This document shows, one piece after another, positions 5,654 through 9,737 of a DNA stretch of 9,737 nt. How positions within the stretch are numbered: the first letter of the stretch is position 1; each line of letters opens with the position of its first letter. Position numbers and translations under genes: made by a program. The notes beneath the pieces are model-generated. The model ran no database searches and had not been told where the DNA came from. It saw only the letters and a program-made list of their open reading frames with translations. Source of the DNA: Rickettsiaceae bacterium (GTDB lineage: Bacteria; Pseudomonadota; Alphaproteobacteria; Rickettsiales; Rickettsiaceae); NCBI GenBank assembly GCA_021741285.1, contig JAIOYD010000037.1, forward strand, positions 1-9,737. Reading direction: 5' to 3'.

Positions 5654-5686
5654 ATTATATTTAGCTTATTGTCATGCAAAAGTCAA
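5654..5686 (-). promoter_or_regulatory. Candidate promoter of the outer-membrane gene
   Basis: On the minus strand a perfect TATAAT (5659-5654) lies 42 bases before the ATG at 5611. TTGACT (5686-5681) is 21 bases upstream of it, longer than usual; the 17-base alternative -35 is the poor CTTTTG. Downstream lies a T-run. The ribosome binding site is weak (AAAAGTAA). Confidence 0.4.
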
Positions 5687-5846
5687 TAGTTATTAAATAA
5701 TTATTATTTTATGTTTACAAAAAAAATTATAAAACCATAAAGATATTAGTAAGTATTAATGATAATTTTATATAATGTTGGATAAGGTAAAGCTTACGCT
5801 AAAGATTTACTGAATGGCAACTACACGCTGGTTTTAAAAGAAGTAA

Positions 5847-5872
5847 ACCTAATAATGTTAACGTATTAAGGT
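5847..5872. repeat. 26-bp imperfect palindrome centred on GTTAAC
   Basis: ACCT (5847-5850) and AGGT (5869-5872) flank partly symmetric arms around GTTAAC (5857-5862), with 6 of 10 arm positions complementary. It lies in the 291-base spacer between the dehydratase and outer-membrane genes, which otherwise holds only AT-rich DNA and the outer-membrane promoter. TAATGTTAA inside it resembles a XerD binding arm, but no XerC arm sits at the right distance. Confidence 0.25.
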
Positions 5873-5902
5873 AACTCTAATATTGATTAGCCTATAAGCA
5901 AC

Positions 5903-6898
5903 TCAGGCAGATATAAAGAGATCTAAAGTGCTAAGCTCTTGATAAAACTCTGGATCAACATTGCCACCTGTAATAAGAATAAGTATAACTTTATTGTGTG
6001 GCTGATGTTGTAACCATGAATGAGCAGCTGCCATACTTATTGCAGCTGACGGCTCGCATGTTATTTTCATCATTTGAATTAACCATGCTGTCCAATAGCG
6101 AATGGATTCCTCTTCTACCAAATGAAATTCATCGAGATTTCTTAGGTATTTAAGAGTTCTTGAAGATACTGAAAGTGCCCGAAGTCCATCAGCAATAGTA
6201 TCAGGAGAATGAGTAAAACGAAAGATCTCACTACTATTTAGAGATTGATGAGCATCATTGGCAACGCTCGGCTCGACGCCATGTAACTGCGCGGTTGGCC
6301 TTAATAATTGTTTTGCCAAATAGCTACCAGCGAGCAAACCTCCTCCCCCACATGGACCAAAAATTGCGTCTGTTTTTTCGCCCATTTGGTTAAGCTCTAA
6401 AAGAGCTTCGTAACACATGGTACCAGCACCAGCAATTGTTTCATCGTCATCTGAAGGGTGCAGGTAATAAAAACCATTTTGCCCATCAGCTGCTGCCGCG
6501 TCTTCAGCTTCTTGCCTTGTAGCAACCTCAACAACATTGGCACCATAATATTTTGCTATTCGCTTTTTTATTGGCGAAACATTTTCTGGCAGATAAACCC
6601 TTGCTTCGATTCCAAATAATTTAGCCGCATATGACATTGCAAGAGCATGATTCCCCGTACTATAAGCAACAATTTTTTTAGGCATTTTTCCTTTTTCCCT
6701 AAGCACTAATAGGTGATTCAACACACCACGAATTTTGAATGCGCCAGTTTTTTGCACCGCATCCATTTTAAAATAAATTTTACTGCTTAGCATTTCATTC
6801 AATAAACTTGAATGCAATAATGGAGTTTTATGAATATATGGTTTAATTCGGGTATAGGCTTTTTCAATATCTGGTATGGTTTCAGCTAAATTGTTCAT
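5903..6898 (-). CDS. Threonine/serine dehydratase family PLP enzyme without ACT domain
   Basis: A 331-residue fold-type II PLP enzyme. The Schiff-base lysine is Lys55 in KTGAFKIRG (50-58). STGNHALA (80-87) is the substrate-binding loop, GGGGLLAG (184-191) the phosphate-binding glycine loop, TIADGLR (234-240) a family motif, and GGNVD (311-315) closes the PLP site. Length and the missing ACT regulatory domains match catabolic threonine dehydratase (TdcB type) or serine racemase/dehydratase, not the ~510-residue biosynthetic IlvA. The expected reaction is deamination of L-threonine to 2-oxobutanoate or of L-serine to pyruvate. Ala53 replaces the usual Ser before Phe-Lys, and STGNHALA replaces SSGNHAQG; both also occur in related dehydratases, so substrate is uncertain. 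The gene stands alone and diverges from lon. A weak promoter (TTTACA 6970-6965, 16 bases, TATTTG 6948-6943) may precede it. Confidence 0.88.
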   Translation of the reverse strand: MNNLAETIPDIEKAYTRIKPYIHKTPLLHSSLLNEMLSSKIYFKMDAVQKTGAFKIRGVLNHLLVLREKGKMPKKIVAYSTGNHALAMSYAAKLFGIEARVYLPENVSPIKKRIAKYYGANVVEVATRQEAEDAAAADGQNGFYYLHPSDDDETIAGAGTMCYEALLELNQMGEKTDAIFGPCGGGGLLAGSYLAKQLLRPTAQLHGVEPSVANDAHQSLNSSEIFRFTHSPDTIADGLRALSVSSRTLKYLRNLDEFHLVEEESIRYWTAWLIQMMKITCEPSAAISMAAAHSWLQHQPHNKVILILITGGNVDPEFYQELSTLDLFISA

Positions 6899-6967
6899 AT
6901 TTTTATAAAAATCTGGTATTTCTACTGAATATTAAAGCTACTCAAATATAGTATAAGTAGTGGTTGT

Positions 6968-6989
6968 AAAAAACCTATATACAATAGGT
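6968..6989 (-). terminator. Terminator-like hairpin upstream of the dehydratase gene
   Basis: On the minus strand, ACCTAT (6989-6984), loop TGTAT and ATAGGT (6978-6973) form a 6-bp stem followed at once by five more T (6972-6968). It lies 70 bases before the dehydratase ATG with no minus-strand gene upstream. It may be an attenuator, the end of an unannotated short RNA, or insulation against antisense transcription from the lon region. The stem has only two G-C pairs. Confidence 0.35.
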
Positions 6990-7038
6990 AATCGACAAAC
7001 AACAAGATACAAAATACTAATCAATTTACTAATATCTC

Positions 7039-7067
7039 TTGAAAACATTAGACTAAGACATTATATA
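7039..7067 (+). promoter_or_regulatory. Candidate lon promoter, sigma-70 with heat-shock-like -35
   Basis: TTGAAA (7039-7044) and TATATA (7062-7067) are 17 bases apart, a good sigma-70 arrangement. With the base before it, the -35 reads CTTGAAA, the RpoH (sigma-32) -35 consensus. The matching -10 region (CATTATAT, 7059-7066) fits RpoH poorly. A second perfect TATAAT at 7097-7102 would give a nearly leaderless message and has only TTAACG (7073-7078) as -35. Confidence 0.45.
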
Positions 7068-7114
7068 GCCAATTAACGACATAATACAGAAAAATTTATA
7101 ATAGGTTTGCATAA

Positions 7115-9460
7115 GTGATAGCTCTCGAAAAAAAGACTCTTCCGCTGTTAGTACTTCGTGATGTAATAATATTTCCAGGAACTATTGCTCCTATCTTTAT
7201 TGGGAGAGAAAAATCGCTTAACGCTCTACTTGCTGCGAAAAGAATTGATGATGGTCAACATATACTTTTAACAACACAAAAAAAACAAGATATAGAAGAA
7301 CCTGGTTCGCATGATCTATTCCGAATAGGAGTGCTAGCTAAAATTATTCAAACGATAAAATTACCAAATAATAATGCCAAAATACTTATAGAAGCAGTCA
7401 ATAGAGTCAAGCTTACAAACATCACGGGTGAGGATATGTTTGTTTCTGAATACAACATTGTCTCAGATAAAGAAGTAACTGACCTAGATATCCTCAATGA
7501 CTCAACTATATCTGTTATTGAGTCTTTTAAGGAATATGCAAGGGCAAATAAAAAGATTAATTTGGAAATATTAAATATCCTCTCCGAACAAAGAAACCCA
7601 AGTTATATCACCAATATTATAGCATCGCACCTAACATCAAGAATTGATGTTAAACAATCTATACTCGAGCAAACAGACATTCAAAAACGTGCTGAACTAT
7701 TACTCGAGATTCTTACATCTGAGAATGCTCAGATGGATACGGAACAGATAGTGCAACAAAGAGTAAAGAAACAAATTGAGAAAACTCAAAGGGATTTTTA
7801 CCTAAACGAACAAATGAAAGCCATCCAACAAGAAATGGATGGTAGTTCTGATAAGTCTGATTTTTTTGATTTAGAGAAAAAAATAAAAAAGTTGAAGCTT
7901 TCTACTGAAGCAAGAGAAAAAGCAACAAGTGAACTCAAAAAGCTTAAGATGATGAATCAACTTTCAGCAGAATCTTCTGTTGTTCGCAACTACCTCGACA
8001 CACTGCTTTCATTGCCATGGGGCAAAAGAGATAAAAGCCCTATTAAAATTAACAAAACAGAAGAAATTCTTGACCGAGACCATTATGGATTAAAAAAAGT
8101 CAAAGAACGTATTGTAGAATATCTTTCTGTTCTAAAGAGATCGCGCAAAATAAGAGGCCCTATTTTATGCCTGATTGGCCCTCCAGGCGTGGGAAAAACC
8201 TCGCTGGTAAAATCTATTGCTGAAGCAATGGATAGAAAATATACCAAATTTGCGTTAGGAGGAGTCAGGGATGAAGCGGAAATTAGAGGTCATAGAAAAA
8301 CTTATCTAGGCTCCATGCCAGGGAAAATCATTACCTTGCTAAAAAAATCAAAGGTTGATAATCCCGTTATGTTGCTCGATGAAATAGACAAAATGAGTGC
8401 TGATTTTAGAGGTGATCCAGCATCAGCATTACTTGAGGTACTTGACCCAGAACAAAATTCACACTTTGTCGATCATTATTTGGAGGTTGAATACGACCTA
8501 TCTAATATTATATTCATTGCAACAGCAAACTCATACGACTTACCACGCGCCCTACTTGACCGTATGGAAATAATTAATATTGCTGGTTATATTGAAGAAG
8601 AAAAACTAGAAATAGCAAAGAATCACCTAGTGACTAAACAACTAAAGATGCATGGGATGAAACCTCACGAGTTGGTTATACCAGACGACACCCTTTTGGA
8701 ATTGATTAGATATTATACCAAAGAATCTGGTGTTAGATCGCTGGAGCGCGAGATTGGTGCGATTGCTAGAAAAGTATTAACAAGGATTCTTAAAAATAAA
8801 GATCTCAAAACTGTAACGGTCACCCCAAAAGATCTAGAAGAATATCTAGGGGTAAAAAAATATCGCTTTGGTTTAGCGGAAAAAGATGATCAAATCGGCA
8901 CTACTACTGGTCTTGCTTACACTGAAGTTGGAGGTGATTTATTAAGTATTGAAGCAGCTTGCTTTAAAGGAAAAGGAGGCATTAAGTCAACTGGCAAGCT
9001 TGGCGAAGTAATGAAAGAGTCAGCTGAAGCGGCTTATAGCTGTTTTCTTTCAAAAGCTAAAGACCTAGGATTAAAAGAAAGTGAGTATAAAGAATTTGAC
9101 ATACATCTTCATGTACCTGAAGGGGCAACTCCAAAAGACGGGCCTTCTGCAGGTATTGCAATCTATACTACCCTAGTGTCTCTTATGACAAAAAATCCTG
9201 TTAACAGAAATGTAGCAATGACTGGAGAAATAACTCTGCGCGGTAAGGTATTACCTATAGGTGGTTTAAAAGAAAAACTTCTTGCCGCAGTCAGAGGCGG
9301 AATCAAAACAGTTCTTATTCCAGAAGAAAATGTCAAAGATTTAAAGGATATTCCTACCAATATTAAAGATAATATAGAAATTATTCCTGTTTCCACTATT
9401 GATCAAGTACTAGAGCACGCTTTAGTGAGAAAAACTAAAAAAGAGACACCTGTATCTTAG
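7115..9460 (+). CDS. lon: ATP-dependent protease Lon
   Basis: A 781-residue LonA protease, close to the 784 of E. coli. Order: N-terminal substrate-binding domain (about 8-205, starting LPLLVLRDVIIFPG), a charged helical linker (about 210-290), AAA+ module with Walker A GPPGVGKT (355-362), Walker B VMLLDEID (418-425) and Arg483 as likely arginine finger, then the peptidase domain with the Ser678-Lys721 dyad (PKDGPSAG and GGLKEKLLAA). The 43-residue Ser-Lys spacing equals E. coli (S679, K722). It degrades misfolded and regulatory proteins in the cytoplasm as a hexamer. The start is GTG: an in-frame TAA at 7112-7114 lies directly upstream, and the next ATG (codon 108) would remove much of the N-domain. 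AGG at 7103-7105 is the only ribosome-binding-site candidate. No clpX or hupB is adjacent in the window. Confidence 0.98.
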   Translation: MIALEKKTLPLLVLRDVIIFPGTIAPIFIGREKSLNALLAAKRIDDGQHILLTTQKKQDIEEPGSHDLFRIGVLAKIIQTIKLPNNNAKILIEAVNRVKLTNITGEDMFVSEYNIVSDKEVTDLDILNDSTISVIESFKEYARANKKINLEILNILSEQRNPSYITNIIASHLTSRIDVKQSILEQTDIQKRAELLLEILTSENAQMDTEQIVQQRVKKQIEKTQRDFYLNEQMKAIQQEMDGSSDKSDFFDLEKKIKKLKLSTEAREKATSELKKLKMMNQLSAESSVVRNYLDTLLSLPWGKRDKSPIKINKTEEILDRDHYGLKKVKERIVEYLSVLKRSRKIRGPILCLIGPPGVGKTSLVKSIAEAMDRKYTKFALGGVRDEAEIRGHRKTYLGSMPGKIITLLKKSKVDNPVMLLDEIDKMSADFRGDPASALLEVLDPEQNSHFVDHYLEVEYDLSNIIFIATANSYDLPRALLDRMEIINIAGYIEEEKLEIAKNHLVTKQLKMHGMKPHELVIPDDTLLELIRYYTKESGVRSLEREIGAIARKVLTRILKNKDLKTVTVTPKDLEEYLGVKKYRFGLAEKDDQIGTTTGLAYTEVGGDLLSIEAACFKGKGGIKSTGKLGEVMKESAEAAYSCFLSKAKDLGLKESEYKEFDIHLHVPEGATPKDGPSAGIAIYTTLVSLMTKNPVNRNVAMTGEITLRGKVLPIGGLKEKLLAAVRGGIKTVLIPEENVKDLKDIPTNIKDNIEIIPVSTIDQVLEHALVRKTKKETPVS

Positions 9461-9472
9461 GCAGAGCGCTAA

Positions 9473-9508
9473 GCCATCTTGAACTTGATGGCCTGCGCAG
9501 CCCATCAA
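9473..9508 (+). terminator. Two mutually exclusive hairpins after lon
   Basis: Hairpin A pairs GCCATC (9473-9478) with GATGGC (9487-9492). Hairpin B pairs TTGATGG (9485-9491) with CCATCAA (9502-9508) and can add CT/AG above a C-C mismatch, with a GCGC loop. They share the GATGG segment, so only one can form. No U-run follows, so a Rho-independent terminator is not proven. The segment 9476-9491 is copy 2 of the 16-bp repeat also present at 2666-2681. Confidence 0.45.
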
Positions 9509-9564
9509 AATCTCCACTACGAACATAAGCTTACATATTCTTCTTGATAATTCTTAAATATATG

Positions 9565-9594
9565 ATATTAAGTTACGATAATTTAACTTAATAT
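9565..9594. terminator. Perfect 11-bp dyad, possible bidirectional terminator
   Basis: ATATTAAGTTA (9565-9575) and TAACTTAATAT (9584-9594) are exact inverted copies separated by 8 bases. It lies 105 bases after lon and 46 bases beyond the stop of a possible minus-strand gene, so it could end transcripts from both sides. It has one G-C pair and no clear T-run, so an operator or recombination site is equally possible. Confidence 0.4.
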
Positions 9595-9640
9595 AAAATA
9601 ATGTGTACTAGTCAAGATTTGATCTTACAGACACCATAAT

Positions 9641-9737
9641 TTACCCCATCTGATTGTCGGTTGAATTTTGACTGTCAGATAAGTATTCAAGGTACAGGAT
9701 TTCATTATTTTTCTCAAGAGCCAATTTTTTGCTATCT
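9641..9737 (-). CDS. Possible C-terminal end of a minus-strand gene (partial)
   Basis: From the right edge a minus-strand frame (codons from 9736) stays open for 31 codons to TAA at 9643-9641. The peptide is hydrophilic and helix-prone (KLALEKNNEILYLEYLSD, then a Ser/Asn/Gln-rich tail), as at many protein ends. A second minus-strand frame is also open here, so length is no proof. I do not recognise the family. Confidence 0.3.
   Translation of the reverse strand, partial: DSKKLALEKNNEILYLEYLSDSQNSTDNQMG

Noticed and set aside
5770..5872. Plus-strand peptide reading GKAYAKDLLNGNYTLVLKE as a gene remnant in the spacer
   Set aside because: About 24 open codons right after a stop, with no start or ribosome binding site; expected by chance in this composition.
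5847..5872. dif site for XerC/XerD
   Set aside because: TAATGTTAA looks like a XerD arm, but the sequence 6 bases upstream matches the XerC arm at only about 3 of 11 positions.
9163..9396. 77-codon minus-strand frame inside lon
   Set aside because: It mirrors the conserved Lon peptidase domain.

Overview
The window is AT-rich, densely packed bacterial chromosome. Gene content and protein style point to an alphaproteobacterium of the Rickettsiales type, an obligate intracellular or endosymbiotic lineage. Pointers are a UmuD with the basic GAGRPKG-containing N-terminus, a CapM-like GT4 glycosyltransferase, an ABHD10-like hydrolase, a small 8-stranded surface barrel, and AT-biased codons with short AT-rich spacers. 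This placement is inference; no 16S rRNA or marker phylogeny is available here, and Holosporales or another AT-rich intracellular lineage is not excluded.

Layout from left to right: (1) 1-279, the C-terminal end of an MgtE-type Mg2+ transporter (+). (2) 280-630, an AT-rich spacer carrying the promoter of a two-gene operon. (3) 631-1414, a UmuD-like self-cleaving protease with a DNA-binding-looking N-terminus, followed 7 bases later by an 86-residue protein of unknown function (+). (4) 1487-1560, tRNA-Cys(GCA), then xerD (1613-2542), the chromosome-dimer-resolution recombinase. (5) 2703-2787, tRNA-Leu(CAA) on the minus strand, preceded in its own direction by a possible 34-residue gene and a GT4 glycosyltransferase (3002-4150, -). 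(6) An ABHD10-like alpha/beta hydrolase (4176-4934, +), diverging from the glycosyltransferase and meeting an outer-membrane beta-barrel gene (4937-5611, -) tail to tail with 2 bases between. (7) An ACT-less threonine/serine dehydratase-family enzyme (5903-6898, -). (8) lon (7115-9460, +), diverging from the dehydratase, followed by two exclusive hairpins and a perfect 11-bp dyad. (9) Possibly the last codons of a minus-strand gene entering at the right edge.

Most genes are single housekeeping or envelope functions, not one pathway. The real functional unit is the umuD-like operon. The glycosyltransferase and the barrel are both cell-surface functions but are not co-transcribed. No transposase, phage structural gene, CRISPR array or rRNA was seen. 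The points most worth following are the repressor-like architecture of the UmuD protein and its uncharacterised partner, the unannotated small ORF in frame after the glycosyltransferase stop, the 16-bp dispersed repeat that builds a two-state hairpin after lon, and a terminator-like hairpin upstream of the dehydratase.
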